Source: an uncultured Eubacteriales bacterium (GTDB lineage Bacteria; Bacillota; Clostridia; Christensenellales; Aristaeellaceae). Taken from it: a stretch of DNA of 35,666 nt. The notes below the pieces were generated by a model. The model had not been told where the DNA came from. It saw only the letters and a list, made by a program, of their open reading frames with translations, and searched no databases. A program made the position numbers and the translations under genes. Location: positions 1-35,666 of the forward strand of contig ONJM01000022.1 in the NCBI GenBank assembly GCA_900318145.1, read 5' to 3'. Positions 20,521 to 28,758 of the stretch are shown here, piece after piece (positions within the stretch are counted from its first letter, which is position 1; each line of letters opens with the position of its first letter).

Positions 20521-21192
20521 ATGAGGCTGAACGTTGCAATAGACGGTCCGGTAGGAGCGGGAAAATCAACGGTCGCGGACGCTGTGGCGAAGCGGCTGGG
20601 AATTCTGCATCTGGATACAGGCGCCATGTACCGCGCGCTGGGGCTTGCGGCGCTTCGGGCAGGGATTGATACCGGAGACGAGGAAAAAATTGTCGGGCTG
20701 TGCAGGGGGCTGAAGATTGCCGTCAGCTATGAAGCGGACGGCCAGCACACGTTCATTGAAAATGAGGATGTGACCGGGCTGATCCGGACGCCGGAAGTCA
20801 GTATGGCGGCCTCCACCGTGAGCCGGTACGCCGAAGTGCGGAAGGAAATGGTCCGGATCCAGCAGCGCCTGGCCGCTGAAACGGACATGCTGGTAGACGG
20901 CCGGGATATCTGCACGACAGTGCTGCCGTACGCTGCCGCGAAAATTTTCCTGACAGCGGACCAGGAGGAACGCGCGCGCCGCAGGTATCTGGAGATGCGG
21001 GAAAAGGGAATGAACGATTCCTTTGAAAATGTGCTGGCGGAACTGAAAAAGCGGGATGAGCAGGATATGAACCGCCCCGTGGAACCGCTTCGCCGGGCGC
21101 CGGACGCGGAGCTTGTGGATTCCACTTCCCTGACCTTCGATGAGACGGTGGACGCGATTCTGCGGATTGTGGAGGCAAAACGCAATGGCTGA
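20521..21192 (+). CDS. cmk: Cytidylate kinase
   Basis: A 223-residue nucleoside-monophosphate kinase. The P-loop GPVGAGKS is at residues 9-16, HLDTGAMYRALG at about 30-41, the CMP-specific DGRDICTTVLP at about 125-135, and the lid ARRRYLEMREKG at about 155-166. It phosphorylates CMP and dCMP with ATP in the pyrimidine salvage and lipid-precursor pathways. It starts at ATG 20521 after TCGGAGGTTCGGAGT. The 3' end overlaps plsC by 8 bases. The order cmk, plsC, ispH, S1 is conserved in many Clostridia and supports the identification of all members. The length is standard. Confidence 0.95.
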   Translation: MRLNVAIDGPVGAGKSTVADAVAKRLGILHLDTGAMYRALGLAALRAGIDTGDEEKIVGLCRGLKIAVSYEADGQHTFIENEDVTGLIRTPEVSMAASTVSRYAEVRKEMVRIQQRLAAETDMLVDGRDICTTVLPYAAAKIFLTADQEERARRRYLEMREKGMNDSFENVLAELKKRDEQDMNRPVEPLRRAPDAELVDSTSLTFDETVDAILRIVEAKRNG

Positions 21193-21835
21193 AAAGATCC
21201 TGGAGCCTGTAACGGATAAACGAAGCATCCTGTATGAGGTCATACGTTTCCTGGCAAAGATTGTTTTCGGGACCGTGATGCCTGTGCGGTGCTACAACAG
21301 GGAACGGCTGGACGCGGAAGCCCCCTATGTGCTGATTGCCAATCACCAGCACGCGCTGGATCCTGTCGCGATGGCCATTAAGATTCCCGGGCGGCAGGTT
21401 GTTTTCCTCGGGAAAAAGGAACTGGGAAAAGGAAAACTGGCGGAGAAGATTCTGACCCGGGCACACTGTATTCTTGTGGACCGGCACAACACGGATATGG
21501 CAGCCATGCGGAACTGCATGAAAGCCGTCAAAATGAAAAAAATCCTGCTGATTTTCCCGGAAGGCACGCGGCACCACGAGGGCCAGATGGAACAGATTGA
21601 AAACGGCGCGTCCCTGATCGCCATGCGGACCCGGGCACCGATCATTCCCATGTATATCGACCGGAAGCTAAGCTTTTTCAAGGTTACGCGGATGTATGTG
21701 GGAGAACCCATCGCCTATGACGACCTGCTGGAAAAGGGAATCAACAAGGACACCTGCGAGGAGATGAACGAGCGCTTCCGGAAGACCTTCCGGAAGATGA
21801 TTGCGGAACACGGTACGGGAGCCGCAAAGAAATAA
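21185..21835 (+). CDS. plsC: 1-acyl-sn-glycerol-3-phosphate acyltransferase (PlsC family)
   Basis: A 216-residue membrane-associated acyltransferase. Motif I is NHQHALD at 53-59 (the H-x4-D catalytic pair), motif III is FPEGTR at 124-129, and PIIPMYI follows. An N-terminal hydrophobic helix (IRFLAKIVFGTVMPV) anchors it to the inner face of the membrane. It acylates lysophosphatidic acid to phosphatidic acid in phospholipid synthesis. The ATG at 21185 overlaps the end of cmk by 8 bases, indicating translational coupling. The next gene is 88 bases downstream. Another lysophospholipid substrate is possible, as the family is broad. Confidence 0.9.
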   Translation: MAEKILEPVTDKRSILYEVIRFLAKIVFGTVMPVRCYNRERLDAEAPYVLIANHQHALDPVAMAIKIPGRQVVFLGKKELGKGKLAEKILTRAHCILVDRHNTDMAAMRNCMKAVKMKKILLIFPEGTRHHEGQMEQIENGASLIAMRTRAPIIPMYIDRKLSFFKVTRMYVGEPIAYDDLLEKGINKDTCEEMNERFRKTFRKMIAEHGTGAAKK

Positions 21836-21923
21836 AAAAAAATTTCCGGACTTGCAGGAAATTCAGCAGGGGAAGCGAAAATACTTATAGATGTAGCGTA
21901 ATTGAAAGCGAAGGGATACGGTT

Positions 21924-23963
21924 ATGCCTCTGGAGGTTGCTGCTCACGCCGGGTTCTGCATGGGCGTCCGGCGGGCCGTGGAGATGGCGGAGAAAGCGGC
22001 GCAGGATGGAGTTCCCTCCTGTACGCTGGGCGACCTGATTCATAATCCCTCCGTTGTTGCAAAGCTTGAGGAGAAAGGGCTGGCTTCCGTACAGAATACG
22101 GAAGAGGCCGGAAACCGCAGGGTGCTGATCCGGAGCCACGGGGTATCACGGGCGACGATGGAGCAGCTGCAGGCGGCCGGCCAGGAGGTTCTGGATCTGA
22201 CCTGCCCTTTCGTGGACCGGATGCACCGGATTGTGGAGGAATCCTCCCGGGACGGAACGCCGGTGATCCTGGTAGGGGAAAAAGAACACCCGGAAGTGCA
22301 GGGGACGGCCGGCTGGGCATACGGCCCGGTGTGGGTCGTGGCAGCGCCGGAAGAAGCGGAAAGCCTGCCGGAGATGGAAAGAGCAGCCGCCGTTTCACAG
22401 ACCACTTACCCGCCGGAACGGTGGGAAACGGTGCTGAAGGTGCTCCGGCAGAAGATCCGTACTCTGGACGCGCACTGCACCATCTGCAACGCCACGGAAA
22501 TCCGCCAGCGGGAAGCGGCGGAGATGGCTGGCCGGATGGACGCCATGATCGTGGTCGGCGGCCGGAACAGCGCAAATACGCGAAAACTTTTCGACGTCTG
22601 CAGAAGCAGATGCGAAAAGACGATCCTGGTAGAGAGTGCGGCGGAAATACCGCCCGCCTTTGCAAATATAGATTCCGAAAAGATTGGAATCACCGCCGGT
22701 GCATCCACACCGACGGATTCACTTAAGGAGGTTGTCACACGCATGAGCGAACTGGAAAACAAGGACCTGACCCAACCCGCTGAGGAGGAAAACCACAATG
22801 ACTTCATGGCAGAAGTCGAATCTACTCTGGTGAGGATCCGGCCCGGACAGACGTTGACCGGAAAAGTCGTGCAGATCACCGACGATGAAGTCTGCGTCAG
22901 CATCGGCTACAAGGCAGACGGACTGATCAAGCGCGCGGATCTGGTTGACCAGGATGTCAAACTGGACGATGAGATTGAAGTCGAAGTCGTCAAAGTAAAC
23001 GACGGAGAAGGCAATGTGCTGCTGAGCCAGCGTAACATCGTCAACCGCAAGGCGTGGGACGCCCTGATGGAAAAATACGAAGCAGGCGAGTATGTGGACG
23101 CGGTCGGCAAGGAAGCTGTCAAGGGCGGCCTGATCGCCGACATCGGCGGCGTACGCGCTTTCGTACCGGCCAGCCAGCTGAGCCAGCGCTACGTTGAGAA
23201 GATCGCGGATTACGTCGGCAAGGATATGCGGCTGAAGATCATCGAAGTTGACAAGCAGAAAAAGCGTGTCGTGGCCAGCCGCAAGGCTGTTGTCGCGGAA
23301 GAATCCGCCGCGAAAAAGAAGGAAGCCTGGGAAAAGCTGGAAGAGGGCGTCGTGATTCACGGTATCGTCCGCCGGCTGACCGATTTCGGCGCTTTTGTGG
23401 ACGTCGGCGGCGTGGACGGACTGATCCATATCACCGACCTGAGCTGGGGCCGGATCAAGCATCCGAGCGAAGTGGTCAAGCCCAACCAGGAAGTGGACGT
23501 GAAGGTTCTGTCCCTGGACCGCGAAAAGGAACGCATCCAGCTGGGCTACAAGCAGCTGCAGCCCCATCCGTGGGATAACGCGGTTGAAAAGTATCCGGAA
23601 GGCGAGATCGTGGACGGCAAGGTTGTCCGGATCACCGATTTCGGCGCGTTCGTGGAACTGGAGCCCGGCTTGGACGGCCTGGTGCATATCAGCCAGTGCG
23701 CGACAACCCGCGTGGCCAAGGTGGAAGACGCCGTGAAGGTCGGCGAGGAAGTCAAGGTCAAGGTGCTGGGCGTGGATCCCGAGAAGAAGCGCATCAGCCT
23801 GAGCATCCGCCAGGTGCTGGAGCCGGAAGTTCCCGCCGCGGAAGAAGCTCCCGTACAGGAAGCTGAATATGAAATCGTCGCTACGGACGAAACCGTCGCC
23901 GAGCAGGTTGCCGAAGCGGTGGAAGGCGTAGTGGAAGCAGCGGAAGAAAAGACTGAAGGCTGA
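21924..23963 (+). CDS. ispH: Bifunctional IspH (HMBPP reductase) / ribosomal S1-like protein fusion
   Basis: A single 679-residue frame joins two usually separate proteins. Residues 1-275 are IspH, the [4Fe-4S] enzyme that makes IPP and DMAPP in the MEP pathway. The cluster cysteines are C12, C94 and C188; the substrate residues are H40, H72, H122 and E124; NSANTRKL and AGASTP are typical. After an acidic linker (about 276-300), four S1 RNA-binding domains follow (about 308-375, 393-462, 478-548 and 563-634), the third and fourth with the strong TDFGAFV motif. A disordered acidic tail ends the protein. Four-domain S1 proteins of Bacillota bind mRNA and the ribosome. The same fusion is annotated in other Clostridia, where separate genes are otherwise adjacent in the cmk operon. 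The ribosome site at ATG 21924 is weak (GAAGGGA). Confidence 0.93.
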   Translation: MPLEVAAHAGFCMGVRRAVEMAEKAAQDGVPSCTLGDLIHNPSVVAKLEEKGLASVQNTEEAGNRRVLIRSHGVSRATMEQLQAAGQEVLDLTCPFVDRMHRIVEESSRDGTPVILVGEKEHPEVQGTAGWAYGPVWVVAAPEEAESLPEMERAAAVSQTTYPPERWETVLKVLRQKIRTLDAHCTICNATEIRQREAAEMAGRMDAMIVVGGRNSANTRKLFDVCRSRCEKTILVESAAEIPPAFANIDSEKIGITAGASTPTDSLKEVVTRMSELENKDLTQPAEEENHNDFMAEVESTLVRIRPGQTLTGKVVQITDDEVCVSIGYKADGLIKRADLVDQDVKLDDEIEVEVVKVNDGEGNVLLSQRNIVNRKAWDALMEKYEAGEYVDAVGKEAVKGGLIADIGGVRAFVPASQLSQRYVEKIADYVGKDMRLKIIEVDKQKKRVVASRKAVVAEESAAKKKEAWEKLEEGVVIHGIVRRLTDFGAFVDVGGVDGLIHITDLSWGRIKHPSEVVKPNQEVDVKVLSLDREKERIQLGYKQLQPHPWDNAVEKYPEGEIVDGKVVRITDFGAFVELEPGLDGLVHISQCATTRVAKVEDAVKVGEEVKVKVLGVDPEKKRISLSIRQVLEPEVPAAEEAPVQEAEYEIVATDETVAEQVAEAVEGVVEAAEEKTEG

Positions 23964-23978
23964 TAACGCCCGGAAGAA

Positions 23979-24014
23979 GGAAGAGGGACTGCGGAGATCC
24001 GCAGTCCCTCTTCC
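23979..24014. terminator. Strong terminator after the ispH/S1 gene
   Basis: A 16-bp perfect stem, GGAAGAGGGACTGCGG with its complement (23979-23994 and 23999-24014), around AGAT. It lies between converging genes and probably serves both. Confidence 0.9.
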
Positions 24015-24030
24015 TGTCTGTAAAAGAAGG

Positions 24031-25233
24031 TCAGTTGTTGGTGTAGTTGTCAAAATAGCCCTGTACCAGCACGATGGGCGTTCCCTTGTCGCCGGAGCCG
24101 CTGGTCAGGTCACAGAGGGAGCCGATCAGGTCGGTCAGCTGGCGGGGAGTGGTTCCTTCGGAAGCCATCTTTCCCTTCAGATTGCCGTCCTTGGCACGGA
24201 TGCTGGATTCAATGGCTTCACGCAGCGCGTCTCCGTTCAGGTGCGCGAAATCGTTGTCCGCCAGGTACTTCAGCTTCAGCTCGTTGGGGGTGCCGATGAG
24301 GCCGGGTGTATGGGCGGGAGAGACTACCGGGTCCGCCAGCTCCCAGATCTTGCCCTTGGGATCCTTAAAGGCGCCGTCACCGTAGACCATAACTTCAACG
24401 CATTTACCGGTGGCGCTGAGAATCCGCTTCTGAATATCTTCCACCAGGGCAGTGCAGTTCCGCGGGAACAGCTTCACAGTATCCTCGGTGCTCTTGTTGG
24501 AACCCAGCAGGCCGTACTGCTCGTTGCAGCCGCTGCCGTTCACAGGCGCGTTGAGGATATCATCCAGGCCAAGGACAATTTTCGCACCTGCCGCTTTCAG
24601 AATCCGCTTGGTGCGGGCGCGGGTATGAATATCGCAGGCGATGACGGTGTCGGTATACTCAAGAATCGCACGCGGCTGATTGGCAAAAATGATTTCCGCT
24701 TCCGCACCGGCAGCTTCTATGATTTCCGCATAGTAAGCCACATAATCCACGCCGGTAAACTCGTGGCGGTTTTCACCGAAAAGATCCCGGTACTGCTTCA
24801 GGGTGAGTACATCGGAATAGGGATTGACGCCGGCAGCGTCGATCTTGTCCAGGCTGACCAGCTCGTTGCCGACTTCGTCGGAAGGATAGGAGAGCATAAG
24901 CACAATTTTCTTCGCGCCCATAGCGATGCCTTTCAGGCAGATGGCGAAACGGTTCCGGCTGAGAATCGGGAAAATAACGCCGATGGTTCCTCCGCCGCAT
25001 TTGGCCCGCACATCGTCCGCAATATCCTGCACGGAGGCGTAATTGCCCTGGGAACGGGCAACGACGGACTCGGTGACGGAAATAACGTCCCGATCCCGCA
25101 GTTCAAAGCCTTCTTCCTTTGCGGCCAGCAGGATGCTTTCCGTAACGATGGAGGCGAGGTCGTCCCCCTGACGGATGATGGGGCAGCGGATGCCGCGGGA
25201 AACGGTGCCGACTCTTCTGGTGTTCTTTTCCAT
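24031..25233 (-). CDS. Coenzyme F420-0:L-glutamate ligase-like protein (CofE family)
   Basis: A 400-residue protein of the F420_ligase family. Visible family features are a conserved N-terminal region (RGIRCPIIRQGDDL, RDRDVISVTESVVARSQGNY), a glycine-rich segment, and GLDDILNAPVNGSGCNEQYGLLGSN with VEVMVYGDGAFKDP further on. True CofE adds glutamates to F420-0. Many Clostridia carry longer homologues of about 400 residues without making F420, so the substrate here may be another carboxylated molecule. It starts at ATG 25233 after GAAAGGAATT, with a good promoter at 25280-25308. It stands alone and converges on the S1 terminator. Confidence 0.8.
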   Translation of the reverse strand: MEKNTRRVGTVSRGIRCPIIRQGDDLASIVTESILLAAKEEGFELRDRDVISVTESVVARSQGNYASVQDIADDVRAKCGGGTIGVIFPILSRNRFAICLKGIAMGAKKIVLMLSYPSDEVGNELVSLDKIDAAGVNPYSDVLTLKQYRDLFGENRHEFTGVDYVAYYAEIIEAAGAEAEIIFANQPRAILEYTDTVIACDIHTRARTKRILKAAGAKIVLGLDDILNAPVNGSGCNEQYGLLGSNKSTEDTVKLFPRNCTALVEDIQKRILSATGKCVEVMVYGDGAFKDPKGKIWELADPVVSPAHTPGLIGTPNELKLKYLADNDFAHLNGDALREAIESSIRAKDGNLKGKMASEGTTPRQLTDLIGSLCDLTSGSGDKGTPIVLVQGYFDNYTNN

Positions 25234-25279
25234 ACGGATAATTCCTTTCCGGGGCCTGGTTTCAAAGCCCACAAACGAA

Positions 25280-25308
25280 AATATAATCCCGATCGTTTTA
25301 AAGATCAA
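25280..25308 (-). promoter_or_regulatory. Promoter of the CofE-like gene
   Basis: Minus strand TTGATC (25303-25308), 17-bp spacer, TATATT (25280-25285). Confidence 0.65.
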
Positions 25309-25356
25309 GGCTTTTTTTGTCCGGATCCTGATTTTCTCCCGAACGGAGAACGGCGT

Positions 25357-25845
25357 TTATTCGGGCTTGTTCAGGTTTCCGGCGGCAATCTGTTCGTCCA
25401 CCCACAGCTGCAGGTTGGAAACGCTCAGGGCGATCCTGTCCAGGGTCGCCTTGATTTCGGCAAAGTCCGCGTATTCGTCAGCCTTCACCTCGCCGTCCTC
25501 CACGATTTCCAGCAGCCGGTCGCGGCTCCTGGAAAGCTTGTTCAGGGAATTCAGCGTTTCTACAGCGATCTGCGCCAGTTCCTTGGATTCCGTCCGCAGG
25601 GCGGATACCTGCCCGATGGGGCATTCGTTGCAGCAGTAATAATTCCGCAGGGAGGGCGTTTTGTAATACTCCGCCATCAGCATGACGTCTTCCGGCTGAA
25701 TCTGCGTACGGCCGTTCTCGATTTTTTCAATGCGCTCCGGCGAGAAACCGGGGATCAGCTCACCAGCTTTTTCGCGGGTGAGTCCCAGGTCTTCCCGGGT
25801 GGTCTGCCAGATGGATTTATTTTCCTTCGTCGATCTTCTGCCCAT
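25357..25845 (-). CDS. XRE-family helix-turn-helix regulator
   Basis: A 162-residue protein. Residues about 12-60 are a Cro/C1-type helix-turn-helix (TTREDLGLTREKAGELIPGFSPERIEKIENGRTQIQPEDVMLMAEYY, described here by its LTREKAGEL and IEKIENGR motifs). Next come two cysteines in NYYCCNECPIG, which may bind a metal. The C-terminal half is helical (about 85-150) and probably dimerises. The start at 25845 follows GAAGGGAGCAGCAAAG; the gene begins inside the last 29 bases of the C39-like lipoprotein gene in the same direction, so translation is probably coupled. Homologues with this helical tail are common in Clostridia; the target is not known. Confidence 0.82.
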   Translation of the reverse strand: MGRRSTKENKSIWQTTREDLGLTREKAGELIPGFSPERIEKIENGRTQIQPEDVMLMAEYYKTPSLRNYYCCNECPIGQVSALRTESKELAQIAVETLNSLNKLSRSRDRLLEIVEDGEVKADEYADFAEIKATLDRIALSVSNLQLWVDEQIAAGNLNKPE

Positions 25846-27394
25846 CTTTGCTGCTCCCTTCCGTATCTTTTGCGTCGTTTTCTTCCGATTTGTCCAGCTG
25901 AATGTATTTTTCATGCACCCAGCCGCGGAGGCCTTTTCCTTCGACCAGATAATAGCTGTCCTGCTTGTCCGCGACAGCGACCGGGGTATCCTTTTTCCAT
26001 TCCGCCAGGCCGGTGCTTTTCTTATCCGGGTTCAGGTGAACGGTGGCCCGTCCGGAGACGATTACGCCGGTGGCAAAGGACTCCGGCGCGGCCGGCAGGA
26101 CGGTGACGTCCTCCGGAGTAAGGTAGCCGAACGCGTCATCCCACCAGGCGTAATAAGAATCCTCGTCGCTGCTCAGAAGCAGCACCATGTAATTGCGCTT
26201 GATCACGCTTTTGCCGGTGATCCGCCGGCCGTTTCCATCCTTCAGATAGGTGCCTTTCTTCGCGGTGACCATGGCGATCCGCGGCGCGTGGGCATCTCGG
26301 CCGGAGATCACAAGATTCCGCGTGGGGACCCGCCACGCGGCTTTGTCCCGGCCAACCTTGGTGACAAGGGCTCCCACATATTCAACGGATACACCGCGGA
26401 GCCCTTCCTCCGTTTCCGCCTTCAGCCACTGCTGCCGGATCAGCCGCATGCCGCGCCGGGCGCAGTAACCGATATCCATCCAGTAGTCCGTACCGCCGTA
26501 TTCACGGGTTTCGAAGAACCAGCGGATACCGGGCAGAAGGGACGGCGCCGCGGCTTCCGTGTATGTGCCGTCCTCGCTGAGGGAAAAAATGCTTTCCGGC
26601 GAGGTGATCCGTTCATAGGTGGCGCCGGGCGCGCTGTCCACGACATGGACTTTCGTACCGTCCCCGCTGACGCCGTCCGCCAGGGCAATGTGGCCGTCCA
26701 CGATGCTGAAGGAGAGAAGGTCTCCCCGCCGGAGAGAATCGGCTATTTCCTTTTCAGTCGTCAGCAGGTCCTTCTGGGTCAGAAAATCATAATCCGCCGC
26801 GGCTTTTCCGATCAGTCCCGCGTTGTAGGTGCCCCTTCCTTCCACATAATAGTAGGAATAGGTTTTCGCCAGCGCATCCGGGGCCACGGCCGCGTCAGAG
26901 ATTCCCATGCGCTGCAGCGCGTGGCTCAGCGCGAAGATGGCGCAGCCTGCTTTCTGCAGATCCCGCTTGGAGGAATACTTCTTTTTGTACCACCAGCCGT
27001 CCTTCTGGCTGTAGACTACATCCGGATTCTCCTGGGCCGGGGCGAATCCGGAAACCGGAACCGTGATTTCCACGGTTTCCGTATCTTCCTTGCCCCAGGA
27101 AACCGTGACACGCAGGGTATATTCGCCTTCCTGCCGCGGACGGAAGGAAGCGGTGAGGTGCCTGCCGTTATCGGGATCCTTGCTCACGGGTTTATAGGTG
27201 ATTGACTTTTCTTCCCCGATAAAGAGCTCCCAGGAAATCTCCTGCGGATCCTCCCGGCCCGGCGTGACCGCAACATCCACATAATCCCCGACGCGGGGGT
27301 TTTCCGGGGAGAAGGCGGCAACCGTTTCCGCCGCCGCGGCGGAACATCCTGCCGCCAGCAGCAGGAAGCACAGCAAAACCAGCAATCGTTTCAT
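25817..27394 (-). CDS. Lipoprotein with C39-like cysteine peptidase domain and SH3-type tail
   Basis: A 525-residue exported protein. The lipobox LAAGC places the lipidated cysteine at residue 17. Residues about 25-115 are an Ig-like sandwich (GEYTLRVTVSWG). Residues about 125-265 resemble Peptidase_C39_2, with the triad C151 (KAGCAIFALSHAL), H235 (DGHIALADG) and D253 (VHVVDSAPG). After a middle region rich in aromatic residues, two SH3-like modules (about 355-430 and 440-505: GRRITGKSVIKR, KGLRGWVHEKYIQLD) probably bind the cell wall. Such proteins cleave peptides or wall cross-links outside the cell; the substrate is unknown. It starts at 27394, 16 bases after the GH27 gene, and overlaps the XRE gene at its end. 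Confidence 0.8.
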   Translation of the reverse strand: MKRLLVLLCFLLLAAGCSAAAAETVAAFSPENPRVGDYVDVAVTPGREDPQEISWELFIGEEKSITYKPVSKDPDNGRHLTASFRPRQEGEYTLRVTVSWGKEDTETVEITVPVSGFAPAQENPDVVYSQKDGWWYKKKYSSKRDLQKAGCAIFALSHALQRMGISDAAVAPDALAKTYSYYYVEGRGTYNAGLIGKAAADYDFLTQKDLLTTEKEIADSLRRGDLLSFSIVDGHIALADGVSGDGTKVHVVDSAPGATYERITSPESIFSLSEDGTYTEAAAPSLLPGIRWFFETREYGGTDYWMDIGYCARRGMRLIRQQWLKAETEEGLRGVSVEYVGALVTKVGRDKAAWRVPTRNLVISGRDAHAPRIAMVTAKKGTYLKDGNGRRITGKSVIKRNYMVLLLSSDEDSYYAWWDDAFGYLTPEDVTVLPAAPESFATGVIVSGRATVHLNPDKKSTGLAEWKKDTPVAVADKQDSYYLVEGKGLRGWVHEKYIQLDKSEENDAKDTEGSSKDGQKIDEGK

Positions 27395-27410
27395 CCGTAA
27401 CTAACTCCGT

Positions 27411-28658
27411 TTATTTGATCAGCCAGACCGCGGCATCGTGGGGCGAAAGGGCGGCTCGAAGAACGCCGGTTTTCCGGAGCGCTTTGCCGGACCAGAGTTC
27501 CCGGCCCCGGAAGAACGGCAGTCCCGCTTCCGCGGCGGCCAGGGAAACAGCGCGTTTCCTGTCCCCCAGATTGAAGAGGGCGATATATACGCCCTGCCCG
27601 TCCTGCCGGGGAGAAATCCAGACGCTTTCCTCCGGCAGAGTGCGCAGCGGATGCGCGCACCAGCCGCTCCGCAGGATCTCCAGCACGTCCCGGCTGGTCA
27701 GCAGGGAAAGCGTGAAATCATCGTTCTTCGTCATTTCCGCGCCAATCATCAGCGGGGAGCGCATCATGCACCACAGGGTCATCATGGTGCGCTGTTCGGC
27801 ATGCGTGAAGCGGGTCCGGCTATCCGGATCCTCGCATTGCCGGAGGGCGCCGACAGGGAGCATATCCGCGTCCGGCCAGTGTCCGGGACCGGCATGAATA
27901 CACCATTTTTCAGCGCGTTCGAACATCCCCTTTAGGAGGCGCCAGTCATCCCAGAAATCGTCGGTGATGCGCCACATATTGGCGTTGGCTTTCAGGTGCT
28001 CCGCCTGCTCCAGCGGCGCCGGCCCGGGGGAAAGGCTCAGCACAATGTCCCGCCCGCAGTTGCGGCAGGCTTCGGAAATCAGCTCGATTTCCCGCCGGCA
28101 GCGGGGATATTCCCGGGCAATATCGTCGCACTTGACGAAGTCTACGCCCCAGGAGGCGTAGAGACGGAAAATGCTGTCATAATAGGCTTTGGCATCCGGC
28201 GTGTCGCAGCGGAGGCCGTACATATCCGGATTCCACGCGCAGACGGAGCCGGGATCAGCCGCGAGGTGGCAGAAACAGCCGCTGTCCGCAACGGGCAGGT
28301 GCGCGTGCGCCGCGGCGCGGGGCAGGCCCCGCATGATATGAATGCCAAATTTCAGGCCAAGGGAATGCACGTAATCCGCAAGGGGCCGGAAACCGGCTCC
28401 GTCCGCCGCACTGGGAAAACGGTTCACCGCCGGGATCAGCCGGCCGAACCCGTCCATCGCAAGCTCCGTGAAAGGCTCATAGGAATGATCCCTCGCGTTG
28501 GGACGGGCCCACTGGATATCCACCACCACATATTCCCAGCCGAAAGGTTTCAGGTATCTGGCCATATATTCCGCGTTTTTGCGGACGGTTTCCTCCGTTA
28601 CGGCAGCTCCGTAGCAATCCCAGCTGTTCCAGCCCATCGGGGGTGTCTGTGCAATCAT
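27411..28658 (-). CDS. GH27 alpha-galactosidase
   Basis: A 415-residue cytoplasmic glycosidase. The family start TPPMGWNSWDCYG is at residues about 5-17, and VVVDIQW at about 45-51. The nucleophile aspartate lies in DFVKCDD (about residue 178, where relatives have KYD/KFD), and the acid/base aspartate in RITDDFWDDW (about residue 234). GPGHWPDADML and MMRSPLMIGAEM are also typical. A small beta domain closes the protein. There is no signal peptide, so it acts on imported alpha-galactosides such as melibiose or raffinose breakdown products. ATG 28658 is preferred; a GTG one codon upstream is also possible after AAGGAGGAACAG. It has its own promoter and leads a run of three co-directional genes. 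Confidence 0.9.
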   Translation of the reverse strand: MIAQTPPMGWNSWDCYGAAVTEETVRKNAEYMARYLKPFGWEYVVVDIQWARPNARDHSYEPFTELAMDGFGRLIPAVNRFPSAADGAGFRPLADYVHSLGLKFGIHIMRGLPRAAAHAHLPVADSGCFCHLAADPGSVCAWNPDMYGLRCDTPDAKAYYDSIFRLYASWGVDFVKCDDIAREYPRCRREIELISEACRNCGRDIVLSLSPGPAPLEQAEHLKANANMWRITDDFWDDWRLLKGMFERAEKWCIHAGPGHWPDADMLPVGALRQCEDPDSRTRFTHAEQRTMMTLWCMMRSPLMIGAEMTKNDDFTLSLLTSRDVLEILRSGWCAHPLRTLPEESVWISPRQDGQGVYIALFNLGDRKRAVSLAAAEAGLPFFRGRELWSGKALRKTGVLRAALSPHDAAVWLIK

Positions 28659-28688
28659 CACCTGTTCCTCCTTTTCCTCAACCTAACC

Positions 28689-28717
28689 ATTATACCAAAC
28701 AGAACGGGGCAAGACAA
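28689..28717 (-). promoter_or_regulatory. Promoter of the GH27 gene
   Basis: Minus strand TTGTCT (28712-28717), 17-bp spacer, TATAAT (28689-28694). Confidence 0.8.
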
Positions 28718-28751
28718 GAAAAACCGCCTGCCGCGGGACGCGGGCAGGCGG
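28718..28751 (-). terminator. Terminator of the M20 peptidase operon
   Basis: CCGCCTGCC (28724-28732) pairs with GGCAGGCGG (28743-28751). On the minus strand TTTTTCTTG follows. Confidence 0.88.
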
Positions 28752-28758
28752 AAGTGTT

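Noticed and set aside
24241-26106. A 621-codon open frame on the plus strand
   Set aside because: It lies antisense to the CofE-like, XRE and C39 genes, which have ribosome sites and clear families. It is a by-product of their codon usage.
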